Shown: positions 11,662-19,915 of the stretch, one piece after another
Layout of the letters: each line of letters opens with the position of its first letter
Position numbering within the stretch: the stretch's first letter is position 1
From: Aldehydirespirator sp965221605
GTDB lineage: Bacteria > Actinomycetota > Acidimicrobiia > Acidimicrobiales > Aldehydirespiratoraceae
DNA length: 64,000 bases
Assembly (NCBI GenBank): GCA_965221605.1
Contig: CBDCSK010000014.1
Location: 372,001-436,000 of the forward strand
Reading direction: 5' to 3'
The notes under the pieces: model-generated
The model's input: the letters and a program-made list of their open reading frames with translations, nothing else
Databases searched by the model: none
Told to the model about the DNA's origin: nothing
Program-made: the position numbers and the translations under genes

Positions 11662-12858
11662 ATGAGGCAGCTCCGTGTGGGGGTGGTGGGCGGCTCCATC
11701 GGGGGACTGACTGCAGCCGTGCTGCTGCACGAGATGGGCTGCGATGTCGAGGTGTTCGAACGCTCCAGCGCGGCGCTCCAAGGGCGGGGCGCCGGGATCG
11801 TGGTCCTGCCCATGACCGAGCGGTACTTCACCGAGTTGGGCACCAGCCTCGGCGCCGGCGGTGGAACGGCCCGCGAGGTCGCTTTGACGCTCACCAACTG
11901 GAGCTATATCGACCGGGACGGGACCATCGTCGACGAGGCCGCCACCCACAACCGCTTCACGTCGTGGAACACGCTGTACCGGGCGCTGCTGGAGCGGCTG
12001 CCGCCGGAGCGGTACCACCTGGGCTACCGCGCCGTCGGTGTGGCCCGGTCGGGCGACTCGGCGGCGGTGCGCTTCATGGATGGGGGCGCCCACCCGTGCG
12101 ACCTCGTCGTGGGCGCCGACGGGATCGGCTCGACCGTGCGGGAGGAGGTGGCACCGGGCACGCCGACCACCTACGCCGGGTACGTCGCCTGGCGGGGCAC
12201 CGTCCTGGAGCGAGACCTGTCGCCCGGCACGGCCGAGATCTTCGCCGACGCCATGGTGTACCAGGTCCTGGAACGCTCCCACATCCTCGTGTACGCCATC
12301 CCCGGACCCGGCGACTCGGTCCAAGCAGGCGAGAGGGCCCTCAACTTCGTGTGGTACCGCAACGTCGCCGGCGGGGCCTACGACGACCTCATGACCGACC
12401 GTGAGGGTGTCCCGAGGCCGGGCACCATGCCTCCCAGCCTCGTGCAGGACCGCTTCGTCGAGGCGTTGCGCGCCGACGCCGACGCGCAGCTGGCGCCGCA
12501 GCTGGCCGAACTGGTGCTGGCCTGCGGCGAGCCCTTCATCCAGGCGATATTCGACATGACCGCCCACCGTTTCCGCCGGGGCCGCGTCATCCTCATCGGC
12601 GACGCCGCCGCCGCCTTGCGGCCCCATGTCGCCGCGGGAACGGCCAAGGCATGCGCCGACGGGTGGGCGCTGCGGGACTTCCTGTCCGGTGCTTCAGACC
12701 TGGACGGCGCGCTGGCGGGCTGGGAGACCCGGCAGATGGCGCTGGCCGGGCGCATCGCCGCCAAGTCCAGGGCGATGGGCGAGGCGTCCCAGACGGCCGG
12801 CGCGATGGTGCCGGGCGACCCTGACTGGCGGTTCGGACTGTTCGGCCCCGGCAACTGA
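11662..12858 (+). CDS. FAD-dependent aromatic monooxygenase
   Basis: This 398-residue group A flavoprotein hydroxylase has the N-terminal dinucleotide fold GVVGGSIGGLTAAVLLHEMG. A central DG motif (LVVGADGIGSTVR) lies near residue 155, and the GD motif (ILIGDAAAALRPHVAAGTAKA) near residue 310. The RGAGIVVLP block resembles 2,6-dihydroxypyridine or salicylate hydroxylase-like enzymes. It is the first gene of a plus-strand catabolic set and is transcribed away from the GntR gene. Ring hydroxylation of an aromatic or heteroaromatic substrate is likely; the substrate itself is not known. Confidence 0.88.
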   Translation: MRQLRVGVVGGSIGGLTAAVLLHEMGCDVEVFERSSAALQGRGAGIVVLPMTERYFTELGTSLGAGGGTAREVALTLTNWSYIDRDGTIVDEAATHNRFTSWNTLYRALLERLPPERYHLGYRAVGVARSGDSAAVRFMDGGAHPCDLVVGADGIGSTVREEVAPGTPTTYAGYVAWRGTVLERDLSPGTAEIFADAMVYQVLERSHILVYAIPGPGDSVQAGERALNFVWYRNVAGGAYDDLMTDREGVPRPGTMPPSLVQDRFVEALRADADAQLAPQLAELVLACGEPFIQAIFDMTAHRFRRGRVILIGDAAAALRPHVAAGTAKACADGWALRDFLSGASDLDGALAGWETRQMALAGRIAAKSRAMGEASQTAGAMVPGDPDWRFGLFGPGN

Positions 12859-12968
12859 TCCCGCACTGAGATCCGAGCCGGACTCGTGCATCTATCCGCT
12901 CGGCCTCTGGGCCGGAACAGGGATCACGTATGATGCATGATCGCACTGGTTGCGCAGGAGGCTGAACT

Positions 12969-14204
12969 GTGGCCCGCCCCAAGGTGATCATCCAGATCTA
13001 CCCGATGCTCCCGGCCGACGGGATGGACGGACGCATCGCCGCCGCCCCGCTGGGCCGCAACCGTGAGCTATACCACCGGGTCCTGCACGAGTGGACGGAC
13101 CTCGTGCGCCTGGCCGACGACCTCGGCGTGTGGGGGATAAGCACCATCGAGCACCACCTGCACTCCGAGGGCTACGAGGTCGGCCCGAACCCCGGAGTGC
13201 TCAACGGCTACTGGGCCTCGATGGTCAAGAACGCCTACATCGGCTCGCTCGGCTACGTGATGGCCACCCAGGACCCCATCCGGGTGGCCGAGGAGACCGC
13301 CATCCTCGACCATCTCACCCGGGGCAGGTTCTTCGTGGGCCTGGCTCGCGGCTACCAGTCGCGCTGGACCAACGTCTTGGGCCAGCACGGCGGTGCGGTA
13401 GCCGCGCTCGGCGACAAGAGCGACGAGGACTGGCGCAACCGCGACCTGTTCGAGGAGCGCACCGAGATGCTCCTGAAGTGCTGGACCGAGGAGTCGCTCG
13501 AGTTCAAGGGCAACAGCTACGAGGTGCCCTTCCCCTACGAGACGGGGGTTCTGGAGTATCCGGCCCGCCGCATCGCGTCGCTGGCCGGCACGTCGGGCGA
13601 GGTGGACGAGGCCGGGGCTGTCAGGCGGGTGTCGGTGGTGCCCAAGCCCTACACGCTGCCCCACCCTCCCGTGTTCGTGGCCACCAGCAAGAGCCCCGAG
13701 ACGATCGTCTACTGCGCCGAGCGGGGCTTCATCCCCACCTATTTCATGCCCATGAAGGCCATCGCCGAGCATTCGCAGCTGTATGTGGAGGCCGCGGCCG
13801 CCGCGGGGATCGACCGCCGCCACGGGGAGCGCCAGAACGTGGTGCGCTGGCCCCACATCACTCCCACCGCGGCCGAGTACGACCGGCGGTTGCACGACTA
13901 CGACCTCGACATCTACCAGAACTTCTACGGGCCGTTCTTCCCGCAGTTCCCCAACGAGCCGGGCACCGACCACATCGCGGCCATGAAGGAGTCCGACATC
14001 TTCATCGGCGGGACGGTCGAACAGTCCATCGAGGCCTGGCAGCAGCTGGTCTCGCAGGTTCCCGCGGAGTACATAACCCTGATCTGGCACTACGCGCAGA
14101 TCCCCAAGGACGAGGTGGCCGAGGAGCTCACGCTGTTCATGGAGGAGGTCCTGCCGACCCTGGACGTGCCCGACTTCGACGCCTATCACTCCGGGGACGA
14201 GTGA
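12969..14204 (+). CDS. Luciferase-like (LLM) flavin-dependent oxidoreductase
   Basis: This 411-residue TIM-barrel protein belongs to the bacterial luciferase superfamily and uses reduced FMN or F420. Characteristic stretches are GVWGISTIEHHLHSEGYE near residue 55, AILDHLTRGRFFVGLARGYQ near 115, and VFVATSKSPETIVYCAERG near 240. The GTG start at 12969 has a perfect AGGAGG 7 nt upstream. Its stop overlaps the GTG of the SMP-30 gene by 4 nt, indicating translational coupling in a catabolic operon. A paralogue lies at 42600-43757. Confidence 0.88.
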   Translation: MARPKVIIQIYPMLPADGMDGRIAAAPLGRNRELYHRVLHEWTDLVRLADDLGVWGISTIEHHLHSEGYEVGPNPGVLNGYWASMVKNAYIGSLGYVMATQDPIRVAEETAILDHLTRGRFFVGLARGYQSRWTNVLGQHGGAVAALGDKSDEDWRNRDLFEERTEMLLKCWTEESLEFKGNSYEVPFPYETGVLEYPARRIASLAGTSGEVDEAGAVRRVSVVPKPYTLPHPPVFVATSKSPETIVYCAERGFIPTYFMPMKAIAEHSQLYVEAAAAAGIDRRHGERQNVVRWPHITPTAAEYDRRLHDYDLDIYQNFYGPFFPQFPNEPGTDHIAAMKESDIFIGGTVEQSIEAWQQLVSQVPAEYITLIWHYAQIPKDEVAEELTLFMEEVLPTLDVPDFDAYHSGDE

Positions 14205-15223
14205 CCGTGGCTGCCAACCCGATCGACGGCTTCGAGGTCGATGTCGCCAGCATCCGCTACGTCGGCGAGGGACTGCAGCGGCCCGAGTGCATCCTCGCCG
14301 AGCGGGACGGCACCCTGTGGTCCGCCGACGCCCGGGGCGGCGTGGTGCGCATCAACCCGGCGACGGGCGAGCAGCAGCTGATCCTCCAACAGACCGACAC
14401 CCGCTTCGCCGACGCGGCTGACGACGCCGAGCGCTTCACCACCGGCACCCTGCCCAACGGCCTGGCCTTCGCGGCCAACGGCGACATCCTGATCTCGAAC
14501 TTCGGCACCGACCGCCTCGAGCGCATGACTCGCGACGGCCACTCCACCGTCATGCACGACTCGATCGACGGTGAGCCGATCGGCAAGGTCAACTTCGTGC
14601 TCCGCGACTCCCGGGACCGGATCTACATGACGATCTCCACCATGATCCCGAACTGGATGGAGGCGATCAGCCCCAACATCGCCGACGGCCGGATCGTCCT
14701 GGTCGACGAGCACGGCATCCGGGTGGTGGCCGACGGGCTGGCCTTCACCAACGAGATCCGCCTCGACGCCTCCGAGGAGTGGATGTACATCGCCGAGACC
14801 TGCGGCAAGCGGGTCAGCCGCATGCGCGTGGGGCCCGACGGCTCGCTGAGCGACTACGAGGTGTTCGGCCCGACCGACACCGGCGCGCTGATCGACGGCA
14901 TCGCCTTCGACTCGTACGGCAACCTGTGGGGCACCCACGTGGCCAACGACCGCATCTTCGCGATCACCCCCGACGGGGACCTTCGCATCCTCCTCGACGA
15001 CGATCGGGGCTCCGCGCCCGGACGGGCGTTCCTGGACGCATTCCACCGCGACGAGGCCACCCCCGAGCTGATGCTGGCCGCGGGCGGAACCATCGCCCCG
15101 TGGACCGCGAGCGTCACCTTCGGCGGCCCCGATCTGCGCACGGTCTATGTGGGCAGCCTGCGGGGCACGAGGATCCCGTTCTTCCGCAGCCCGGTGGCGG
15201 GGCTGCCGATGGTCCACTGGTAG
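14201..15223 (+). CDS. SMP-30/gluconolactonase-like beta-propeller protein
   Basis: This protein of about 340 residues starts at GTG 14201, overlapping the preceding stop; a second GTG lies two codons later. Repeated propeller blades are recognisable: RPECILAERDGTLWSADARGG, NGLAFAANGDILISNFG, ADGLAFTNEIRLDASEEWMYIAE, and IDGIAFDSYGNLWGTHVANDRI. Family members bind Ca/Zn and hydrolyse lactones or ester bonds. With the LLM and FAD oxygenases upstream it could open a lactone produced by ring oxidation, which is an inference from context. Confidence 0.85.
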   Translation: MTVAANPIDGFEVDVASIRYVGEGLQRPECILAERDGTLWSADARGGVVRINPATGEQQLILQQTDTRFADAADDAERFTTGTLPNGLAFAANGDILISNFGTDRLERMTRDGHSTVMHDSIDGEPIGKVNFVLRDSRDRIYMTISTMIPNWMEAISPNIADGRIVLVDEHGIRVVADGLAFTNEIRLDASEEWMYIAETCGKRVSRMRVGPDGSLSDYEVFGPTDTGALIDGIAFDSYGNLWGTHVANDRIFAITPDGDLRILLDDDRGSAPGRAFLDAFHRDEATPELMLAAGGTIAPWTASVTFGGPDLRTVYVGSLRGTRIPFFRSPVAGLPMVHW

Positions 15224-15282
15224 GCGACCAGGGGCCGCTGCGTTATAGGGTTCGACGCTGATCCGACGGCAGGGAGTTGACA

Positions 15283-15804
15283 ATGACAATCAGGTTGTAC
15301 CAGTTCCGGGACGTGTCGGCCGGCTTGCAGGCCGGCCAGTTCGGGATCGGGGGGCGAAGCGAGATCGACAGCCTCGACGACCTCGACCCCATCTACAAGC
15401 GGCTGCTCGACGAGCAGGTCACCGCGGTGGTGTCGGTGATCGGCGCTGACGGCCGGCCCAGCCTGACCCCGATGTGGTTCGACTACGCCGGGGACAAGGT
15501 ACTGGTCAACGTGGCCGCCCATCGCAAGAAGACGGCCTGGATCCGCAGCAGCCCCGAGATCTCGCTGATCCTCGTCAACCCGCAGAACCCGTACCACTGG
15601 GTGTCGATGAAGATCACCGTCGACCGGGAGATATCCGAGGACGACGCCTCCGAGGGCGGCCGGGTGACCGAGCAGCTCGACGGGATCTGGACGAAGTACA
15701 CCGGCGCGGAGCCGCCCTACGGCCTGCGCGATCCGTCCATCGACGAGCGCCGGGTGCTGTTCGAGTGCCGGGTGGACAAGGTCTCCACGTTCGGGCAGCC
15801 CTGA
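15283..15804 (+). CDS. Pyridoxamine 5'-phosphate oxidase-like (F420/FMN-binding) protein
   Basis: This 173-residue split-barrel flavoprotein starts at ATG 15283 behind AGGGAG with 6-nt spacing; a TTG two codons earlier is less likely. The core reads VTAVVSVIGADGRPSLTPMWFDYAGDKV, then AHRKKTAWIRSSPEISLIL and PYHWVSMKITVDR, as in the PPOX class of F420-dependent enzymes. It probably reduces a small substrate using F420H2 or FMN. It follows the SMP-30 gene by 59 bp in the same operon. Confidence 0.85.
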   Translation: MTIRLYQFRDVSAGLQAGQFGIGGRSEIDSLDDLDPIYKRLLDEQVTAVVSVIGADGRPSLTPMWFDYAGDKVLVNVAAHRKKTAWIRSSPEISLILVNPQNPYHWVSMKITVDREISEDDASEGGRVTEQLDGIWTKYTGAEPPYGLRDPSIDERRVLFECRVDKVSTFGQP

Positions 15805-15897
15805 TCTGCGGGCCCGAGCCGGTCTCAGTGCTCGACTGAGAACTCCCGGAGCGCCTCGGGCCGGGCGGCCCGCGCCGTCCGCTACGAAGGGGGATTG

Positions 15898-16846
15898 ATG
15901 GGCGACATGTCACCGCGCACCGGAGCTGAGACGCTCGCCGTGATGCTCTCGGAGTACGGCGTCACCCACGTGTTCCAGGTGCCGGCGGTGCTGCGGCGCA
16001 CGATGGTGGAGATCGAGCGGCTCACCGGCATCAAGCGGATCCGCCCCCACGGCGAGAAGCCGGCCGCGTACATGGCCGACGGCTACGCCCGGGCGTCGCG
16101 GCGGCCCGGCGTGTGCATGGCCCAGGTGGTGGGCGCCCTCAACCTGTGCGCCGGCTTGCGGGACGCCGCTCTGGCCCATTCGCCGGTGATCGCGCTCACC
16201 GGCGGGCGCGAGCCGACCACGAAGTTCCGCAGGGTCTACCAGGAGGTCGACGACGTGCCGGCCTTCGAGCCGGTCACCAAGTGGAACGCCACCATCGACG
16301 ACCCCGAGCGCATCCCGGACATGGTGCGCCAGGCCTTCCGGGTGGCGACCTCCGGCTCGCCCGGGCCGGTGCACCTCCAGTTCGCGGGCAGTGAGGGCCA
16401 GATCGACGCCGGCACCATCGAGGCCGCGGACCACACCGAGGCGCGCTATGCGTCGGTGCCGCCCCACCGGCCGGTCCCGTCGGACGCAACCGATGTGGAC
16501 TGCGCCGTCGAGATGCTGCGCACCGCCGAGCGCCCGGTGCTGGTGGCCGGCGGGGGCGCCAGATGGGCGGGCGCGGGCCGCCTGCTGGTCGAGTTGGCCG
16601 AACGGCTCGACATTCCGGTGGCCACCAGCCTCAACGGCAAGGACTCGATCCCCGGGGGGCACCGGCTGGCGGTGGGGGTGGTCGGCACCTACTCGCGGGC
16701 CTCGGCCAACCGCATCGTCTCGCAGGCCGACCTCGTCTGCTACGTCGGCAGCGAGACCGGCAGCATGTCGACCCACGGGACGACCGTGCGTGATCGACGT
16801 CGTCACCGACATCGACGCGCTCGCACCGCTGGCAGTAGTGGACTGA
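15898..16846 (+). pseudogene. ThDP-dependent acetolactate synthase-like gene, internally deleted and frameshifted
   Basis: From ATG 15898 (SD-like AAGGGGG) the frame encodes the N-terminal ThDP-binding domain (SEYGVTHVFQVPAVLRRTM, PHGEKPAAYMADGYARASR) and the central domain up to GSETGSMSTHGTT at about 16790. The sequence then jumps, in another frame, to CVIDVVTDIDALAPLAVVD and a stop at 16846. That last piece matches the extreme C terminus of such enzymes. The whole catalytic PP domain, roughly 230 residues, is missing. The original frame runs on as a nonsense Arg-rich tail to 16917. The product cannot be a working ThDP enzyme. Confidence 0.8.
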
Positions 16847-16957
16847 CGCTTGGCGGGCTTCCGCCAACCTCGGGCGGAGCCGCCGCCTCGCAAGATGTCA
16901 ACTGTGATAGATCTTAATGTTGTCCAGTGAAGTACAGCTGCTATCATATGATCCAGC

Positions 16958-17013
16958 GGTGGGGTGGTCCCCGTTGGCCGAGTCCGGTGAAACTTCACGG
17001 GGGCCACCCCACC
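16958..17013. repeat. 17-bp-arm hairpin in an AT-rich intergenic patch
   Basis: Arms at 16958-16974 and 16997-17013 pair over 17 bp with a single G-T wobble and a 22-nt loop. The surrounding 130 bp, including a run of TTTTATATC-like sequence at 17030-17055, is far more AT-rich than the rest of the window. It lies between the convergent ends of the broken ThDP gene and the serine hydrolase. A bidirectional terminator or a mobile-element remnant are both possible. Confidence 0.55.
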
Positions 17014-17050
17014 CGCACTATACGGATGTTTTATATCTTTTCAATATTTT

Positions 17051-18157
17051 TTATTGTAGAGAGCATGCCAGCGCCCTCGTGGAGAGGGCGACTCGACGGC
17101 GGGCTGAGGCGAGGTCGTTGCGGTCGAGGCCGTTGGTGAGGTAGGCGAACGAGATCCCGCTGGCCGGGTCGGCCCAGGCGGCCTGCCCGCCGGCGCCACT
17201 GTGGCCGAACGCCTCGGGTGAGGCTGCGGGCGCGTGGCCGCGCATGGCGGCCTTGCCGTCGCCGCCGGCCAGGGTGAAGGCATGGGAGCGGTTGGCGGGG
17301 GTTCCGGTCCAGTCGGGATGGTCCTGGCGGACGACCATGGCGTCGGCGCGTACCTCGGGGTGCAGGAAGCCTGCCGGGTTGTGGAGCACGGCCTGGTACC
17401 AGAGGGCCATGTCGGCGGCCCGGGCGATTCCCCCGCCTCCGGGCACCCCGGCGGCTCGCAGCCAGGGCCGGTTGAACACCGTCAGAACCTCCTCGCCGAC
17501 CCCGTCGGGCAGCTCGTCGACGCCGAGCGCAGCCAGCTCGGCTGCGGTCGGCTTCGAGCCGACGCCGGCGACATCGGCCACGTCGGCCTGGTCGTCGACG
17601 GCGATGCCCAGCCATCGGGAGCAGCCCGCGGGCTCCATCACCCGCTCGGCGATCACGTCGGCGTAGGGGCGGCCGGTCACCTCGGTGACGATGTCGGCCA
17701 GCACCCAGTGGGCCGACAGGGCGTGGTACTCGAAGCGGGTTCCGGGCTCCCAGTCGGTCCTCCAGGAGGCGTAGGCCGCCAGCCGGGCGGTGCGATCGGT
17801 GGTCTCGGTGCGCCCAACGGGCGCGTACGGGAAGCCGCCGGCGTGGAGCATCACCTGCGACACGGTGATGGCTTCCTTGCCGTTGGCACCGAACGGCTCC
17901 AGCACGTCGCGCACCGGCGCAGCGATGTCGAAGAACCCGTCGGCGGCCAACTCCATGGCGGTGAGCGCCACCGACGGCTTCACCGCCGAGTAGGTGTGGA
18001 ACCGGGTGTCGGTAGTGCAGTCGCCCAGCGCCTCCGATACCACGATCTCGCCCTTGTAGGCCACAGCCAGCTGGGCGGCCGGCAGCAGCCCGGAGTCCAC
18101 TTCCCGCCGGGCCCGCTCCAGGAGCGCGCCGGCGGCCGCGGTGTCGGTGGTGGTCAT
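17051..18157 (-). CDS. Serine hydrolase, beta-lactamase/esterase (class C-like) family
   Basis: This 368-residue protein has the SxxK catalytic motif as SAVK near residue 58, a Tyr motif as YHAL near residue 145 where YxN is usual, and HSGAGG near residue 320 in place of the KTG box. These replacements suit EstB-type esterases more than true beta-lactamases. No signal peptide is apparent, so a cytoplasmic esterase or amidase is likely. The extreme 3' end lies in an AT-rich patch. It is transcribed away from the acyl-CoA synthetase promoter region and shares its strand. Confidence 0.85.
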   Translation of the reverse strand: MTTTDTAAAGALLERARREVDSGLLPAAQLAVAYKGEIVVSEALGDCTTDTRFHTYSAVKPSVALTAMELAADGFFDIAAPVRDVLEPFGANGKEAITVSQVMLHAGGFPYAPVGRTETTDRTARLAAYASWRTDWEPGTRFEYHALSAHWVLADIVTEVTGRPYADVIAERVMEPAGCSRWLGIAVDDQADVADVAGVGSKPTAAELAALGVDELPDGVGEEVLTVFNRPWLRAAGVPGGGGIARAADMALWYQAVLHNPAGFLHPEVRADAMVVRQDHPDWTGTPANRSHAFTLAGGDGKAAMRGHAPAASPEAFGHSGAGGQAAWADPASGISFAYLTNGLDRNDLASARRRVALSTRALACSLQ

Positions 18158-18187
18158 CGCTCGATGCTAGGGAGGCCCTAGGCGGCT

Positions 18188-19726
18188 TCAGTTGACGGCC
18201 TTGGTCATGCCCTCCCAGTAGGGGGCCCGCAGCTTGAACTTCTGGAGCTTGCCGGTTGCGGTGCGGGCCAGCTCGTCGCGCATCTCCACCGACGTGGGGC
18301 ACTTGTAGTGGGCGATGCGGTCGCGGCAGTGGGCGATCAACTCCTCGGGTGCGGCCGAGGATCCGGGGGCCAGCACCACCAGAGCCTTCACCGTCTCGCC
18401 CCACTTCTCATGGGGCACGCCGATCACGGCCACCTCGGCCACGGCCGGGTGCGAGAACAGCGCGTCCTCCACCTCGATGGACGAGACGTTCTCGCCGCCG
18501 GAGATGATCACGTCCTTCTTGCGGTCGGTGATCATGTAGTAGCCGTCGTCGTCATCGATGTAGCCGCCGTCGCCGGTGTGGAACCAGCCGTCGACGATGG
18601 CCTCGGCGGTGGCCTCGGGCTGCTCCCAGTAGCCCTCCAGCACATGGTTGCAACGGGCCAGGAACTCGCCCTGCGAGTTCACCTTCATGCGCACCCCCAG
18701 CGCGGGCGCGCCCTGGCGCGACAGCATGCGGGCCCGCTCCGCCGGCGACAGGTGGTCCCACTCGGCCCGGCCGCGGTTCATGGTGAGCAGCGGCGCGGTC
18801 TCGGTGAGGCCGTAGATCTGGATGAACTCCCAGCCCAGCTCGGTCTCCACCCGCTCGATGGTGCGGGTGGGCGGGGGCGCGCCGGCGACGACGATGCGGG
18901 TGCGGCCCGCGCCGGGGATCGGCCCGTCCCAGTCCGCGGCCGCGTCGAGGATGGCGGCCACCACCGCGGGCGCCCCGCACATGATGGTGATCCCGTGGGC
19001 GTCCACCCGGCGCAGGATCTCGGTGCCGTCCACCTTGCGCAGCACCACCTGCTTGGTGCCCATGCCGACCTGCGCGTAGGGCATGCCCCAGCCGTTGCAG
19101 TGGAACATGGGCAGGGTGTGCAGGTAGCAGTCACGGTCGCTGACCGAGGCCTGCCAGCCGAACATGGCGGCGTTGAGCCAGAGGCTGCGGTGGGTCTGCT
19201 GCACCCCCTTGGGCCGGGCGGTGGTTCCCGAGGTGTAGTTGATCACCGCGGTCTCGTCCTCGTCGGGCTCCCAGGGCTGAGGGGTCTCACCGGAGCGGAA
19301 CAGGGCGCCGTCGGACTCGGCGCCGAGCACGAACTTGTGGCGGCACGAGATCGGATCCAGCGTCTCGGCCAGCTCGGGGTCGACGAGCAGCACGTCGGCT
19401 CCGCAGTGCTCGACGATGTAGGACACCTCCTCGAGGCTGAGGCGGAAGTTGACGGGCACGAAGATGCGCCCGTTGCCGCTCACCCCCCAGAAGCACGTGA
19501 GCAGGCGGCCGGCGTTGTGCGACACCATGGCCACCCGGCCCCCCATGGGCACGCCCAGCGCGTCGAGGCCGGCACCGGTTGCGTCGGACAGCTCACCCAT
19601 GCGCCTGAACGTGACCTCGCCCATCGAGGGCGCGGGCTGGTCGGGCTCGTCGACGAAGGCGACCCGGTCGGGGTAGACGGCCAGGGCCCGGTCGAGGTGG
19701 TCACGGACGGTTAGGGGAACCTTCAT
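18188..19726 (-). CDS. Acyl-CoA synthetase (AMP-forming, ANL superfamily)
   Basis: This 512-residue enzyme is counted from ATG 19726; an upstream open extension of 68 codons looks noncoding. Motifs are NYTSGTTARPKGVQQTH near residue 165 (A replaces the usual G after TT), IYGLTETAPLLT near 310, TGDGGYIDDDDGYYMITDRKKD near 400, and the catalytic Lys in ARTATGKLQKFKLR at the C terminus. It activates a carboxylic acid to its CoA thioester, probably a medium-chain or aromatic acid. It is divergent from the Liv-type importer at 19916, which could bring in the substrate. Confidence 0.9.
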   Translation of the reverse strand: MKVPLTVRDHLDRALAVYPDRVAFVDEPDQPAPSMGEVTFRRMGELSDATGAGLDALGVPMGGRVAMVSHNAGRLLTCFWGVSGNGRIFVPVNFRLSLEEVSYIVEHCGADVLLVDPELAETLDPISCRHKFVLGAESDGALFRSGETPQPWEPDEDETAVINYTSGTTARPKGVQQTHRSLWLNAAMFGWQASVSDRDCYLHTLPMFHCNGWGMPYAQVGMGTKQVVLRKVDGTEILRRVDAHGITIMCGAPAVVAAILDAAADWDGPIPGAGRTRIVVAGAPPPTRTIERVETELGWEFIQIYGLTETAPLLTMNRGRAEWDHLSPAERARMLSRQGAPALGVRMKVNSQGEFLARCNHVLEGYWEQPEATAEAIVDGWFHTGDGGYIDDDDGYYMITDRKKDVIISGGENVSSIEVEDALFSHPAVAEVAVIGVPHEKWGETVKALVVLAPGSSAAPEELIAHCRDRIAHYKCPTSVEMRDELARTATGKLQKFKLRAPYWEGMTKAVN

Positions 19727-19915
19727 GGGCGCAATGATGGCAGCACCGGCAACTCCCGCGCACACCGGACGTGGGCTCACGGAGCGTCCCGTGGTCACGC
19801 CTGCCCTTCCGATGCTGAACGCTGGCGCGGTCCCCGGGAGCGGCGAGATCGGGCCGCCGGCCGCTCTATGAAGTCCGGGGTCTCGACCACTTCCAACATC
19901 GGAGCAGGCGAGGCC

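Noticed and set aside
13091..14200. Long open frame upstream of, and in frame with, the SMP-30 protein
   Set aside because: The first 370 codons are a shifted reading of the LLM gene; the real SMP-30 gene begins at the GTG overlapping the LLM stop.
16917..17144. 75-codon frame in the AT-rich patch
   Set aside because: It runs into the antisense of the serine hydrolase, has no ribosome site, and no recognisable features.
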